Assembly (NCBI GenBank): GCA_018266215.1
Contig: JAFEAV010000041.1
Location: forward strand, 1 to 54,346
Direction of reading: 5' to 3'
Source of the DNA: Cyanobacteria bacterium SZAS LIN-3
Lineage (GTDB): Bacteria > Cyanobacteriota > Vampirovibrionia > Obscuribacterales > Obscuribacteraceae
Length of the DNA: 54,346 bases
Below are positions 43,664-52,410 of this stretch, piece by piece; the stretch's first letter is position 1, and every line of letters starts with the position of its first letter. The position numbers and the translations under genes were made by a program. The notes under the pieces were generated by a model. The model was not told the DNA's origin, did not search any database, and saw only the letters and a list, made by a program, of their open reading frames with translations.

Positions 43664-43760
43664 CAGCCCTTATTAGGACTGGACCAACCGGTTATCTGAT
43701 GCCACCATTTATCAATGGTTTGCTGCGATTTGGTCAGATTGGCATTTACAGGTGAGAGTG

Positions 43761-43795
43761 AGAAAGAGAGCCCCAGTTACCCGAGGCTCTCTTTG
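43761..43795 (-). terminator. Terminator of the Hsp20 operon
   Basis: AGAGAGCC (43765-43772) and GGCTCTCT (43785-43792) form an 8-bp perfect stem with a 12-base loop; on the minus strand TTTCTC follows. It lies just beyond the stop of the last Hsp20 gene. Confidence 0.65.
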
Positions 43796-43810
43796 ACTCT
43801 TAATTGACGG

Positions 43811-44368
43811 CTATTCTTTTTTGATGGGGATGCACTTCGTATGCGATTGTGCCTGTGGTGTCTTCGTTAGCGTCACTACCAGCACGCCATTTTTGAACGA
43901 AGCTTTGCAGCTGTCCTGGTCAACGTCGCAGGGCAGTGGTATCGAGCGGGTGAAGGCTCCATAGCTGCGCTCCATGCGGTACCAGCCTTTGACGTTCTGT
44001 TCGCTTTCTTGCTTCTTCTCGCCGCTGATGGTCAGTAGATCGCGCGAGAGCGAGACATCGATCTCGTTTTCGTTCAAGCCCGGTAGCTCGGCCGAGATTT
44101 TGAGTTCTTTGTCGGTCTCATGAAAGTCGATGCGCGGGGTGAGTGAGGTCTCGCCCAGGGCGCTGAATGGGGTAAGACCAAAAGATCGGCCAAACACAGG
44201 CATCTCCGTGGCACGAAAGAAATCGTCAAAGAGGCGATTTACTTCGGTCTGCAAAGAATAAATGGGATGTTCTTCCTGGTGCTCATTGCCACCGGATTTT
44301 TCGTCGCGACGGATATCGACGCCATTTCTTCGATTAAGCCACTTTGAAGGTAATAATTTGAAGTCCAT
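43811..44368 (-). CDS. Small heat-shock protein (Hsp20), third of three
   Basis: 185 aa, CAGGAGGAA before the ATG. The N-terminal arm (YSLQTEVNRLFDDFFRATEMPVF) leads to an alpha-crystallin domain: LTPRIDFHETDKELKISAELPGLNENEIDVSLSRDLLTISGEK, YGAFTRSIPLPCDVDQDSCKASFKNGVLVVTLTK, with the A.FKNGVL motif intact and a short C-terminal IPI anchor (TKCIPIKKE). This is the most canonical of the three Hsp20 proteins here and should form oligomers that hold unfolding proteins. Intergenic gap 28 bp to the second Hsp20 gene. Confidence 0.93.
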   Translation of the reverse strand: MDFKLLPSKWLNRRNGVDIRRDEKSGGNEHQEEHPIYSLQTEVNRLFDDFFRATEMPVFGRSFGLTPFSALGETSLTPRIDFHETDKELKISAELPGLNENEIDVSLSRDLLTISGEKKQESEQNVKGWYRMERSYGAFTRSIPLPCDVDQDSCKASFKNGVLVVTLTKTPQAQSHTKCIPIKKE

Positions 44369-44396
44369 ATTTATTCCTCCTGTTATAAATCGGGAC

Positions 44397-44801
44397 TTAT
44401 TCTGATTTGACTGTGATTTTTCTAGCCATGGATTTTTGCGATTTGGGCAGGACCAGTTTCAGCACACCGTTTTTCACGGTCGCTTCGATGCCGTCTCTGT
44501 CTATTTCTTCGGAGAGAAGGAAGACACGGCGATAATTCCCCTCAGGGCACTCGCAGTGGACCAGTCGCAGTCCTTCTTCCGTCTGCGGCGTGGTGAAGCC
44601 CTGCAGTGTCAGTACATTCTTTTCCAGAGTGATATCAATGGATTGGTCGTCTACGCCGGGCATATCAGCCAAAACAAAGATTCGCTCCTTTGTCTCGTAT
44701 ATGTCAGCCAGCGGTGCAAAAACACGCCTGTTTCTGACTGGTTCACCTGTCTGAGGGCTGGAAATTTCTTCTTTTTTGCGTTCTGCAATAGCGCCTGACA
44801 T
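44397..44801 (-). CDS. Small heat-shock protein (Hsp20), second of three
   Basis: 134 aa, AAGGAGGT before the ATG. Short N-terminal arm, then an alpha-crystallin domain: APLADIYETKERIFVLADMPGVDDQSIDITLEKNVLTLQG, YRRVFLLSEEIDRDGIEATVKNGVLKLVLPKSQ. The core motif is present as A.VKNGVL. It lacks the long N-terminal arm and the terminal IxI anchor, so it may depend on its neighbours for oligomerisation. Clustered Hsp20 genes of this sort often form hetero-oligomers, which is inferred here. Confidence 0.92.
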   Translation of the reverse strand: MSGAIAERKKEEISSPQTGEPVRNRRVFAPLADIYETKERIFVLADMPGVDDQSIDITLEKNVLTLQGFTTPQTEEGLRLVHCECPEGNYRRVFLLSEEIDRDGIEATVKNGVLKLVLPKSQKSMARKITVKSE

Positions 44802-44831
44802 GATTAAAACCTCCTTTTAGCGTGTGGTGAC

Positions 44832-45266
44832 TCAGGATGCGTGAACACTAATTTTCTTGGGCAGGTCAGCTGCTGCGCGCGTCAATTCAATTCTCAGCAC
44901 ACCTTTGCTGAATGACGCTTTCACCTGCTCGTTATCGATCTCATACGGCAGGTCGAGGGAGCGCGTAAATTGACCGTGGCCGCGCTCGCGTCGGTGACAG
45001 GCCTGGCCTTCTTCCAGCTCGGTAAAGGGACGCTTGGTCCTCATCGTCAGGGTCTGGTTGCAGACCTGGAGATCGATATCGCTGACATCGATGCCGGGCA
45101 CTTCGGCGACAACGACAATTTTTTCCTCCGATGCCCAGACATTGATCGGGGGATATTCATTGCTGTTTCCATCCTGCATATTGTTCACCAGCCTGCGCAG
45201 GCGTTCTTGCAGGATATTCATCTGTGTTGCTGAATCAAATGGCGATGCAAGCTCTTGGAAGAACAT
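44832..45266 (-). CDS. Small heat-shock protein (Hsp20), first of three
   Basis: 144 aa from ATG 45266, preceded by an almost perfect AAAGGAGG at ideal spacing; the upstream in-frame ATG at 45293 has no such site. N-terminal arm MFFQELASPFDSATQMNILQERLRRLV, then an alpha-crystallin domain: YPPINVWASEEKIVVVAEVPGIDVSDIDLQVCNQTLTMRTKR, GHGQFTRSLDLPYEIDNEQVKASFSKGVLRIELTRA. It heads a three-gene operon. TTGAC elements occur near 45346-45358 on the minus strand, but no convincing promoter or heat-shock operator was found. Confidence 0.92.
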   Translation of the reverse strand: MFFQELASPFDSATQMNILQERLRRLVNNMQDGNSNEYPPINVWASEEKIVVVAEVPGIDVSDIDLQVCNQTLTMRTKRPFTELEEGQACHRRERGHGQFTRSLDLPYEIDNEQVKASFSKGVLRIELTRAAADLPKKISVHAS

Positions 45267-45437
45267 AACGTTATCCTCCTTTATTACTTCCATGATTTGA
45301 ATTTTTAAGCTTCTGCTGGAACCCCATTAACGGTGCTTCTTCGTGCGTCAACAGTCAACATTTGCTCTGTAATAGATTTAAACCAGAGGAAAATGCAGTC
45401 TGCAATTTTTAAATGATTTTTTTATGGATTTTGCAAG

Positions 45438-46487
45438 CTACTGTAAAAGCTTCGCTGCTGCCTGCATATCGGCTTTAGCTCTATCCGGTTTCCCCATCAG
45501 CTCAAAAATTTTGGCACGTTCTTTGAAGGCAGTTGAGGAAGGCTCCAGCTCAACGGCCCGATTCATATCTTTGAGAGCGGCCTCGTAGTTTTTGGTTTTG
45601 CGATAGATGCCGGCCCTTGTCCGGTAGGAATCGGGATCGTCCGGGGTAAGCGTGAGCAATGTTTTGAGCTCGGCCAGGGCCTCCTCATAGTGGCCGCTTT
45701 CATCCAGGCAAGTGATCATCTGGTGCAATAGATAATCGGATTTGTGAACCTTCTGGTAGACGTGTTTGTAAAGCTGGGCGGCTTCATAAGGTTTGCCGAT
45801 CTGGATCAGTATCCCGGCTTTGATGGTGAGCGCGTCATAGTTATCAGGCATTAGGTTTGCGGCCTGGCAGGCGGCCTTATAGGCGTCGGCAAAACGACCC
45901 ATTGAGGAAAGTATCACGGCTTTGGTGGACCAGGCCGGCGGATAAGGGTCCTTCATCGAGAGGGCCTTATCCAGGAGTCGCAGGGCCTCGGGGAAATGAT
46001 TCAGTCTGTGCTCGATCACCGCCAGCCGAAAGTAAGCCTGGGAAAAATTTGGATCGAGTTTGATTGCCTCATTTATATATTTGCGGGCAAACACCAGCTC
46101 GCTATTGTCGTCAGCTTCGCTCATGTAGGTGATGCCCATGGTGCAAAAAGCGTGAGCATCTGCGTTTTTGGATTTGATTACTCTCTGCATGATGACGCGG
46201 GCCTCAGACTGACGGCCGGCGTCGGACCAGGCCTGACAGGTGTTAGAGAGAAACTCCACTTGCTCACGGCTGAAATTATTGTTGTTCTGGAGGATGAGAC
46301 TGCGGGCCTGCCGGTCGCGCTCAAAGGCGCCGGAGCGTCCTTTAGGCTTCGTCGCTGGCGATGGCGTTGGGGTAGATGATGCCCCAGTCATTCCGGACAG
46401 GAAAATGAACATTGTCAGGGCTGCTGCGCCGGTCGATAGCCTCACTGAACCTCCAGGGAAATGTCCATCCGAGCGGATGTCATTCAT
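45438..46487 (-). CDS. Exported TPR protein
   Basis: 349 aa. A hydrophobic segment at about 20-37 (GAAALTMFIFLSGMTGASS) after a polar stretch suggests a signal peptide or anchor. About eight TPR units follow (ARKYINEAIKLDPNFSQAYFRLAVI, FPEALRLLDKALSMKDPYPPAWSTKAVI, FADAYKAACQAANLMPDNYDALTIKAGI, PYEAAQLYKHVYQKV, YEEALAELKTLLTLTPDDPDSYRTRAGI, YEAALKDMNRAVELEP). It diverges from another TPR gene, with only 77 bp between starts. Function unknown. Confidence 0.82.
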   Translation of the reverse strand: MNDIRSDGHFPGGSVRLSTGAAALTMFIFLSGMTGASSTPTPSPATKPKGRSGAFERDRQARSLILQNNNNFSREQVEFLSNTCQAWSDAGRQSEARVIMQRVIKSKNADAHAFCTMGITYMSEADDNSELVFARKYINEAIKLDPNFSQAYFRLAVIEHRLNHFPEALRLLDKALSMKDPYPPAWSTKAVILSSMGRFADAYKAACQAANLMPDNYDALTIKAGILIQIGKPYEAAQLYKHVYQKVHKSDYLLHQMITCLDESGHYEEALAELKTLLTLTPDDPDSYRTRAGIYRKTKNYEAALKDMNRAVELEPSSTAFKERAKIFELMGKPDRAKADMQAAAKLLQ

Positions 46488-46564
46488 TACTAGAGTTTAC
46501 TGTACTGACAACTCGCCGACCTAAAATAACTCTCGCCGGCCTATATTGGACGATCAAGTCCGCT

Positions 46565-47368
46565 ATGATGGTTATAAACCGACCATGGAATCTCAATTTT
46601 CCGCCGCGGGTTAGATCGTTGCAGTTCAGTGCACCACCACGATTATTGATTGCGACTGTACTTTGTGTGCTATTCGATATTCTTTGCCCTGCAGTATGCC
46701 CTGGACCGGCCGCTGCCAGCCCGCCAAAGGTTAATCCTGCCTTCGAAGCCGCGCAACACACAATCAAGGCGAATAAGGCTTTTGATGCCAAAAATTATGC
46801 CGAGGCGGTTCGGGAAGCGACGATCGCGATAAATTCCCCCTGTAAAAGTAACCCGGCGGCCTACTGGATCCGGGGTGCATCTCTGGTTGAACTCGGGAAA
46901 CCGGAGGCGGCCTTGCAGGACTTGAATGCCTGTACGTTCAAAGAGGCTCTTCCGGCGTCCCTGGTGCATGAGTTTAAGGCCCGTTGCTATATAGAGATGG
47001 ATAAGTGCGATGCGGCCGTCAAAGAATTGGACCAGGCGATTGCCCTGAGGCCTATGGCTTCCCTCCACCGGATGAAGGGTGAAATCCATTATCAACGTAA
47101 GCATGATGAACTGGCTGTACAGAGCTTCAAAAAGGCTCTCACCCTTGACCCCAAGGATTACTGGAGCAACCGTGACCTTGCCAGCATTTATGATTCGCAG
47201 AAGAACTATGCCGAGGCTCTAAAATGCTGTAACCGCATGATAGAAATGCGACCGGGCGAGCCGGAGGGGTACGGTCTGCGGGCCAGGATTTACCAGCATA
47301 TGGGTAGACTGGATTTGGCGAAAAAGGACCGGGAGCAGAACAATCGCAAGTCTGATTTCCCGTTTTAA
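46565..47368 (+). CDS. Exported TPR protein
   Basis: 267 aa from the tandem ATG at 46565/46568; the frame starts at 46412 but that would overlap the divergent gene. A signal-like segment (LLIATVLCVLFDILCPAVCPGPAAA) precedes TPR units: FDAKNYAEAVREATIAINSPCKSNPAAYWIRGASLVELGKPEAALQDLN, CDAAVKELDQAIALRPMASLHRMKG, DELAVQSFKKALTLDPKDYWSNRDLASIYDSQKNYAEALKCCNRMIEMRP, GRLDLAKKDREQ. Possibly co-regulated with the divergent TPR gene through their shared 77-bp region. Confidence 0.82.
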   Translation: MMVINRPWNLNFPPRVRSLQFSAPPRLLIATVLCVLFDILCPAVCPGPAAASPPKVNPAFEAAQHTIKANKAFDAKNYAEAVREATIAINSPCKSNPAAYWIRGASLVELGKPEAALQDLNACTFKEALPASLVHEFKARCYIEMDKCDAAVKELDQAIALRPMASLHRMKGEIHYQRKHDELAVQSFKKALTLDPKDYWSNRDLASIYDSQKNYAEALKCCNRMIEMRPGEPEGYGLRARIYQHMGRLDLAKKDREQNNRKSDFPF

Positions 47369-47548
47369 TCGAAATCGGTTGATTTTCACTCCAATTTCAT
47401 CCGGCCTGCTCAATGATGTACTGACGACGGTTTACCAGTAATTTGCGATTAGTTGACGGAGGGCACGGCCCCCTGTCCTGGCGTAATACGTCTACACCCC
47501 AGATCCGAGGTTATGACTGTAATTTATCTTTCTAATGAGGGAATGAAC

Positions 47549-47932
47549 ATGCGCTATGAGACTGAAAGCAGAGACGCTGTTGCCGGGAACGACAATACTA
47601 ATCATTTGAACGCCGCCAGAGCTCTGGCTTATGATTCTTCGCACGTGTATTTATCGCGTGGGGCAGGCAATCCTGCCGATAAATTGGACCCGACTTTTAT
47701 ACAGCAGCAACTGGATAGCGGTACGCACTCCACTGCGGATATCTATAAGACCGGAGGCCGCGCGCCGTCGGGACGACCGGACGATACCTGTGGTGGCATC
47801 ATCGTTGATGGTCCTGGACCCGGTCCCTGTAAGATACCCACCCATGACAAAATGCCCAGTGGCGGGGGGCCACATCCCCCGGTGGATATTCCTACTCAGC
47901 AGCAGCGGCCTGTGATTGTCGGCGATCGCTAG
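47549..47932 (+). CDS. Small hydrophilic protein of unknown function
   Basis: 127 aa from ATG 47549 (MRYETESRDAVAGND); GAGGGA sits 6 bases upstream, which decides for this start over ATG 47543 and over the longer frame from 47453. Polar with no signal peptide or helix. The C-terminal half is rich in Gly, Pro and Asp (GGIIVDGPGPGPCKIPTHDKMPSGGGPHPP) and likely disordered. Its stop overlaps that of the convergent fdhD gene. No family recognised; it could be spurious, although the ribosome site is good. Confidence 0.5.
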   Translation: MRYETESRDAVAGNDNTNHLNAARALAYDSSHVYLSRGAGNPADKLDPTFIQQQLDSGTHSTADIYKTGGRAPSGRPDDTCGGIIVDGPGPGPCKIPTHDKMPSGGGPHPPVDIPTQQQRPVIVGDR

Positions 47933-48771
47933 GACCTTTGAAGAACGACGCGATGTTGGCCGCTATAGATATTGAAGCGATCATCGCGCACAAATCCGAG
48001 CAGGGTCATATCGCATTCTTCCGCCAGTTGCACGGCCAGACTTGAGGGAGCGCCAACGGCCGCTATCACTGCTATGCCTGCGTGGGCAGCTTTCTGAATC
48101 AGCTCGAAGCTGGCGCGGCCACTGACCATGAGAATGCAGCCGTTTAGAGGCAGTTGGTTGCTCAGGAAACGCGAGCCTATAACTTTGTCCAGGGCATTAT
48201 GCCGACCGACGTCCTCTCGAATGATTTGCATCTGCCCCTGACTGTCAAACAGACAAGACGCATGCAGGCCGCCGGTACGTTCAAAATCAGCTTGCACGGA
48301 GCGCAGTCCGGCTGCCAGGCCGTGCACTGTCGAGGGGGCAATCAATGGAGAGTCATGCAGGCAATCGTATTGTCTCTTTACTCGCACGGCGTCTATCGAT
48401 TTTTTGCCGCAAACTCCGCAACTGGAGGCCATAAATGAGTGCCTGGCAAATACTCGGGCATCGACTTCAACGTGCTCTTTGAGATAGACGCTGACGACAT
48501 TGCATTTATCGTCGTCTATGCGAGCGATGTCGGCGGCGCAGGAGATGATGCCTTCGGTGAAAAGGAAACCTGCGGCCAGTTCGCTGTCATGGCCAGGGGT
48601 GCGCATTGTTACCGCCACCTGATGCACTACCTCGGCGCCGTCGCAGGTGACGGCGAGGCGGATTTCCAGAGGCTCTTCCACGCTGACGCGGTCGCTCTCG
48701 GTGGTGCAGGTGGAGCCGCAGACTTTAGCTGTCTGAATTATCGCTATGCTGGACTTGTCGGCGGTTTTCAT
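47929..48771 (-). CDS. fdhD: Formate dehydrogenase accessory sulfurtransferase FdhD
   Basis: 280 aa, full length. Landmarks: VSVEEPLEIRL, MRTPGHDSELAAGFLFTEGII, the catalytic Cys pair in SSCGVCGK, IIREDVGRHNALDKVIG, GCILMVSGRASFELIQKAAHAGI and AVGAPSSLAVQLAEE. FdhD binds the molybdenum cofactor and transfers the sulfur ligand to formate dehydrogenase before insertion. Its ATG overlaps the stop of the molybdopterin oxidoreductase gene by 4 bases (ATGA), so the two are co-translated, supporting the oxidoreductase as its client. Confidence 0.95.
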   Translation of the reverse strand: MKTADKSSIAIIQTAKVCGSTCTTESDRVSVEEPLEIRLAVTCDGAEVVHQVAVTMRTPGHDSELAAGFLFTEGIISCAADIARIDDDKCNVVSVYLKEHVEVDARVFARHSFMASSCGVCGKKSIDAVRVKRQYDCLHDSPLIAPSTVHGLAAGLRSVQADFERTGGLHASCLFDSQGQMQIIREDVGRHNALDKVIGSRFLSNQLPLNGCILMVSGRASFELIQKAAHAGIAVIAAVGAPSSLAVQLAEECDMTLLGFVRDDRFNIYSGQHRVVLQRS

Positions 48772-51053
48772 TTGTGGCCTATCACTTCGATCAGGACCTG
48801 TTTCATCATCGGCTGATCGCTCTGGGCGCTGAAGTCCCCGATAGGACAGAGGACGTTGAGCTCAGGCATGTAGCCGGAGGCGCATCCCCTGGGGATGTTG
48901 TACTTGACGGCGCGGAAGTCTTTGACACTACGGGTGGAGCCGTCTTTGGCGAAGCTTGTGATGTCTATCAAATCAAACTGTTCCAGACCGCGCTCTTTCA
49001 TATCAGCTTCGTTCATCAATAAAAGTGTGCGCAGTCCCTTGACGCCGCGATAGCGATCATTGTCGGAGTAGACGGTTGTATTGAACTGATCATGGGAGCG
49101 CATGGTGCTCATGATCAATTTACCTGGCGGCGGGAGGGTGTCGGGCAGTGTGGCGGTGGAAAAATTTGCTCTCTTCGAGGGCGTCTCAAAGTCCAATTCT
49201 CGCGCCGCCTGACTCAGTCTGAAACCCAGCGGTTTGCGCACGCGTTCATTGAAATTTTCAAAACCACTCAGGGCCTCGGCCATCTTGTCACGCACGAGAT
49301 CGTAGTTGCCTGTGTACTGTTCCCAGGGTGTCGGGGACTGAGGCAGCGTGCTTCGGGCCATGCCGGCGATGATTGCCAGTTCGGAGAGCAGATGCGGGGA
49401 GGCCGGTTCGTTCATGCCGACGGACAGATGCACCATACTCATTGAATCTTCGACGCTCACCGCTTGCGGGCCGGCCGCCTGTTGGTCAATCTCGGTGCGG
49501 CCCAGGCACGGCAATATCAGCGCTTCTTTGCCGTGTACCACATGACTGCGATTGAGCTTGGTGCTTACGTGCACCGTCAATTTGCAATTTCTCAGGGCCT
49601 CAAATGTGCGATCGCGGTCCGGTGTCGCCGAAGCAAAGTTGCCGCCCATGCCGAAGAATACTTCCACCTCGCCGCTGTGCATGGCTTCAATTGTGCGCAC
49701 CGTATCAAGGCCGTGCTGACGGGGAGACTTGATGCCGCAGGCGGCATCCATTTTACTGAGCCAGGACTCCGGGGGCGCGTGGTGAATGCCGCAGGTGCGG
49801 TTGCCCTGGACATTGCTGTGGCCGCGGATGGGGCAGGGCCCCGCACCGGGGCGTCCGATGTTGCCGCGCAGGAGCAGCACGTTGACTATTTCGCGAATGG
49901 TATCGACCCCATATTCCTGCTGGCTGACACCCAGGCACCAGCTGATGATTGCGGCCGGAGCCTGCCTGTATATCTCGCCGGCGGCTTTGATCTGATCGGC
50001 GCTGAGTGCGGATTGCCTTTCGATTTCCTCCCAGGAAGTAGCGTCGCAGGCGGCTCTGTACTCTTCGAAGCCGGAGGTGTACTTCTCGATGAAGTCCATG
50101 TTCAGGCTGGACTTATCGGTTTCGAATTTTTCAAAGAGATATTTGGCAATGCCGCGCATTATCGCCATATCTCCGCCTATGCGCGGCTGTAGATTGAGCG
50201 AGCTGGTCGGGGTGGCGCGGAAGGTGACCATGTCTAGGATTTCATGCGGGGTGATGGCGGTCGTGGCCGCAACCTCGATCAGCGGATTGATGTGCACAAT
50301 TTTCAGGTTGTGCTCTTTGACGCCGTCCGCCAGGGCGCTGAGCATGCGGGGCGTATTGGTGGCGGCGTTCACACCCATTACAAATATTGCATCCGCCGTT
50401 TGCCAGTCGACGAGATCTACTGTGCCTTTGCCTGTGCCAATGGACGCCGCCAGGGCGCGACCGCTTGCCTCATGGCACATATTGGAGCAGTCGGGCAGAT
50501 TGTTGGTGCCGTACTCCCGGGCAAAAAGTTGATAGAGGAAGGTCGCCTCGTTGGAGAGTCGTCCCGAGGTGTAAAAGCTGGCCCGGTTGGGACTGCTGAG
50601 TGACCTTAAGTGTCGACCTATGAGCTCAAACGCCGCGCTCCAGGCGATTGGCTCGTAGTGATCGGTTGTGGCGTTATAGACCATGGGCTCGGTCAAGCGG
50701 CCCTGATTCTCCAGCTCAAAATCGCTCCACCCAAGCAGTTCGGTCACGGTATGCCTGGAGAAAAATTCGCGGTCTGTGCGCTTTTTGGTCATCTCCCAGG
50801 TGACATGTTTGATGCCGTTTTCGCAGATGTCCATGCGCAGGCCTTTGCGATCGTCGGGCCAGGCGCAGCCGGGACAGTCGAAGCCACTGTTTTCATGGTT
50901 CATTTTGAAGATGGCGCGTACACCGTCGACAATAGCTCCCTGTTCGACAAGCACGCGCCCGACGCTAAAAGCTGCCCCCCAGGCGGCGGCGGGATGATGG
51001 TAGTCTTTTTGTGAAAATTTTTGCGGCGTTTTTTCATTTTCTGAGCCAGTCAT
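48768..51053 (-). CDS. FdhF/YdeP-family molybdopterin oxidoreductase
   Basis: 761 aa. Matches the formate dehydrogenase alpha-like YdeP branch of the DMSO reductase superfamily. Cys60 and Cys63 in GFDCPGCAWPDD and Cys77 (MDICENG) may ligate an Fe-S cluster. The segment CSNMCHEASGRALAASIG aligns with the active-site region of FdhF, placing Cys193 at the selenocysteine position with the adjacent His194 kept. Further family motifs: GVNAATNTPRML, LGVSQQEYGVDTIREIVNVLLLRGNIGRPGAGPCPIRGHSNVQG, and a C-terminal cofactor domain (MRSHDQFNTTVYSDNDRYRG). No Tat signal, so cytoplasmic. The substrate is formate by family and context, but YdeP proteins are not uniformly proven. Translationally coupled to fdhD. 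Confidence 0.9.
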   Translation of the reverse strand: MTGSENEKTPQKFSQKDYHHPAAAWGAAFSVGRVLVEQGAIVDGVRAIFKMNHENSGFDCPGCAWPDDRKGLRMDICENGIKHVTWEMTKKRTDREFFSRHTVTELLGWSDFELENQGRLTEPMVYNATTDHYEPIAWSAAFELIGRHLRSLSSPNRASFYTSGRLSNEATFLYQLFAREYGTNNLPDCSNMCHEASGRALAASIGTGKGTVDLVDWQTADAIFVMGVNAATNTPRMLSALADGVKEHNLKIVHINPLIEVAATTAITPHEILDMVTFRATPTSSLNLQPRIGGDMAIMRGIAKYLFEKFETDKSSLNMDFIEKYTSGFEEYRAACDATSWEEIERQSALSADQIKAAGEIYRQAPAAIISWCLGVSQQEYGVDTIREIVNVLLLRGNIGRPGAGPCPIRGHSNVQGNRTCGIHHAPPESWLSKMDAACGIKSPRQHGLDTVRTIEAMHSGEVEVFFGMGGNFASATPDRDRTFEALRNCKLTVHVSTKLNRSHVVHGKEALILPCLGRTEIDQQAAGPQAVSVEDSMSMVHLSVGMNEPASPHLLSELAIIAGMARSTLPQSPTPWEQYTGNYDLVRDKMAEALSGFENFNERVRKPLGFRLSQAARELDFETPSKRANFSTATLPDTLPPPGKLIMSTMRSHDQFNTTVYSDNDRYRGVKGLRTLLLMNEADMKERGLEQFDLIDITSFAKDGSTRSVKDFRAVKYNIPRGCASGYMPELNVLCPIGDFSAQSDQPMMKQVLIEVIGHK

Positions 51054-51167
51054 CCGGAGCCCCCGCTGCTATCTATAATTTCCTTGTTTGCCAATTTTAG
51101 CAAAATGGGCAGGCTTGGAAGATGAAGTGAAGCGCCCGGATGACAAGCGAATTCGGCGATTATCAAT

Positions 51168-51176
51168 TGCTATAAT
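51168..51176 (+). promoter_or_regulatory. Extended -10 promoter of the oxalate decarboxylase gene
   Basis: TGCTATAAT matches the extended -10 consensus (TGnTATAAT) exactly. No good -35 is present, which is expected for extended -10 promoters. The leader would be about 20 bases, carrying GGAG ahead of the TTG start. On the opposite side of this 150-bp gap, TTTGC and GCAAA (about 51093-51110) form a small dyad that could be an operator. Confidence 0.5.
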
Positions 51177-51203
51177 CTGCCCATCTTTATTAGGAGACGC
51201 GTC

Positions 51204-52391
51204 TTGAAAGTTCTTCGTCAACTGGCTTTAGCCATTTCTTTTGCCTTGCTGGGCTATCAGCCGGCCGGTGCTGCTGAGGAGCAGGGCATCATGCTGAGCA
51301 AGACAATTAATACTGTTGCCGAGGCCATGTCGCTGTCTAAAGAGACGATGCCCGAAATTAGATATGAGCTCGGCAAGCAGCCGATGAAGGTCTACCAGGG
51401 CGGTCGGTCGAATGAGGCCACGGCGCTTAACTTCCCGATTTCAAAAGGTCTGGCCGGCGTATCGATGTTCCTTGCTCCCGGCGGTCTGCGTGAGCTGCAC
51501 TGGCACGCCAACGCCGCCGAGTGGTCCTATGTTGTCTCCGGGCACTGCCGCGTCACTGTTATCGATCCGCAGGGCCGTTCGGAGATCAAAGACTTTGGTC
51601 CGGGCGACGTCTGGTATTTCCCCCGCGGTCATGGACATTCGATTCAGGGTCTGGGTAATGAAGAGTGCCATTTTATCCTGGTTTTTGACAGCGGCTATTT
51701 CTCTGAGTTTGCCACTTTCAGCATGAGTGATTGGCTGGCTCAAACACCCAAGGAAGTACTGGCTAAAGAATTCGGTATGCCGGTGTCCGCTTTTGATAAG
51801 TTCCCGCGCAGCGAAGTCTATATCGCGCAGGGGCCAATTCCAAAGTCGCTGCCCGCCGATCCGCCCCCGGAAAGTCAAAATCCCCCGCCTTTTACCCATC
51901 GCTTCCATCTCGGTGCCATGACACCGGAGATTGTCCCCGGTGGTACTTTCAAGGTGGTGACACAGAAGCAGTTCCCAATTTCGAGCACCATGTCCGGTGC
52001 CATTCTCAAATTGAAGCCGCTTTCTATCCGTGAATTGCACTGGCATCCAAATTGCGATGAATGGCAGTATTACATCAAGGGTCGCGCCCGCATGACTGTA
52101 TTTGGTTCACAGGGTCGCAAAATCACCCGCGAGTTTGAACCCGGTGATGTCGGATACGTGCCCATGGGTTATGGACATTACATTGAGTCTATCGGCAATG
52201 AAGACTGCGAAATGCTCGCTGTTTTCAACAGTGGCGATTACCAGGAAGTTTCCCTTTCTCAGTGGCTCTCCAGCAATCCATCATATCTCTTGCAGACAAA
52301 CCTGGGAGTATCCGCCGACATAGTCAAAGGACTGAGGAAAAAAGAAGACCTGTTTAGTGTCCCACTGGATCCGGCAAAACCGCAGAATTAG
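51204..52391 (+). CDS. oxdC: Secreted bicupin oxalate decarboxylase
   Basis: 395 aa, TTG start with GGAG upstream. A signal peptide (RQLALAISFALLGYQPAGAA) indicates export, unlike cytosolic Bacillus OxdC. Two cupin domains each have a complete Mn site: His99, His101, Glu106, His145 (RELHWHANAAEW ... RGHGHSI) and His279, His281, Glu286, His325 (RELHWHPNCDEW ... MGYGHYI). The Arg before each ELHWH is kept. The mobile lid that is SENST in OxdC reads Ser167-Glu-Phe-Ala-Thr171, keeping the catalytic Glu, which favours decarboxylation (oxalate to formate and CO2) over oxidation. Divergent from the formate-dehydrogenase-like operon. Confidence 0.9.
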   Translation: MKVLRQLALAISFALLGYQPAGAAEEQGIMLSKTINTVAEAMSLSKETMPEIRYELGKQPMKVYQGGRSNEATALNFPISKGLAGVSMFLAPGGLRELHWHANAAEWSYVVSGHCRVTVIDPQGRSEIKDFGPGDVWYFPRGHGHSIQGLGNEECHFILVFDSGYFSEFATFSMSDWLAQTPKEVLAKEFGMPVSAFDKFPRSEVYIAQGPIPKSLPADPPPESQNPPPFTHRFHLGAMTPEIVPGGTFKVVTQKQFPISSTMSGAILKLKPLSIRELHWHPNCDEWQYYIKGRARMTVFGSQGRKITREFEPGDVGYVPMGYGHYIESIGNEDCEMLAVFNSGDYQEVSLSQWLSSNPSYLLQTNLGVSADIVKGLRKKEDLFSVPLDPAKPQN

Positions 52392-52410
52392 GACCAACTG
52401 ACGGGCGGTC

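Larger units (their letters stand above)
42903..43810. other. Gene-poor, low-GC intergenic region
   Basis: About 900 bp without a convincing gene. A 71-codon frame (43038-43253, minus) has no recognisable content. A plus-strand frame open from about 43396 to 43622, reading ...SFADGLRPVELR-like text without an ATG, could be a gene remnant. The region also holds a hairpin at 43624-43650, the second copy of the 19-bp repeat (43645-43663) with an open frame continuing to a TGA at 43697-43699, and the Hsp20 terminator at 43761-43795. It reads like a junction of decayed or inserted DNA. Confidence 0.5.

Noticed and set aside
46412..46564. N-terminal extension of the plus-strand TPR gene
   Set aside because: It would overlap the start of the divergent TPR gene and place 51 residues ahead of the signal segment; the tandem ATG at 46565 is preferred.
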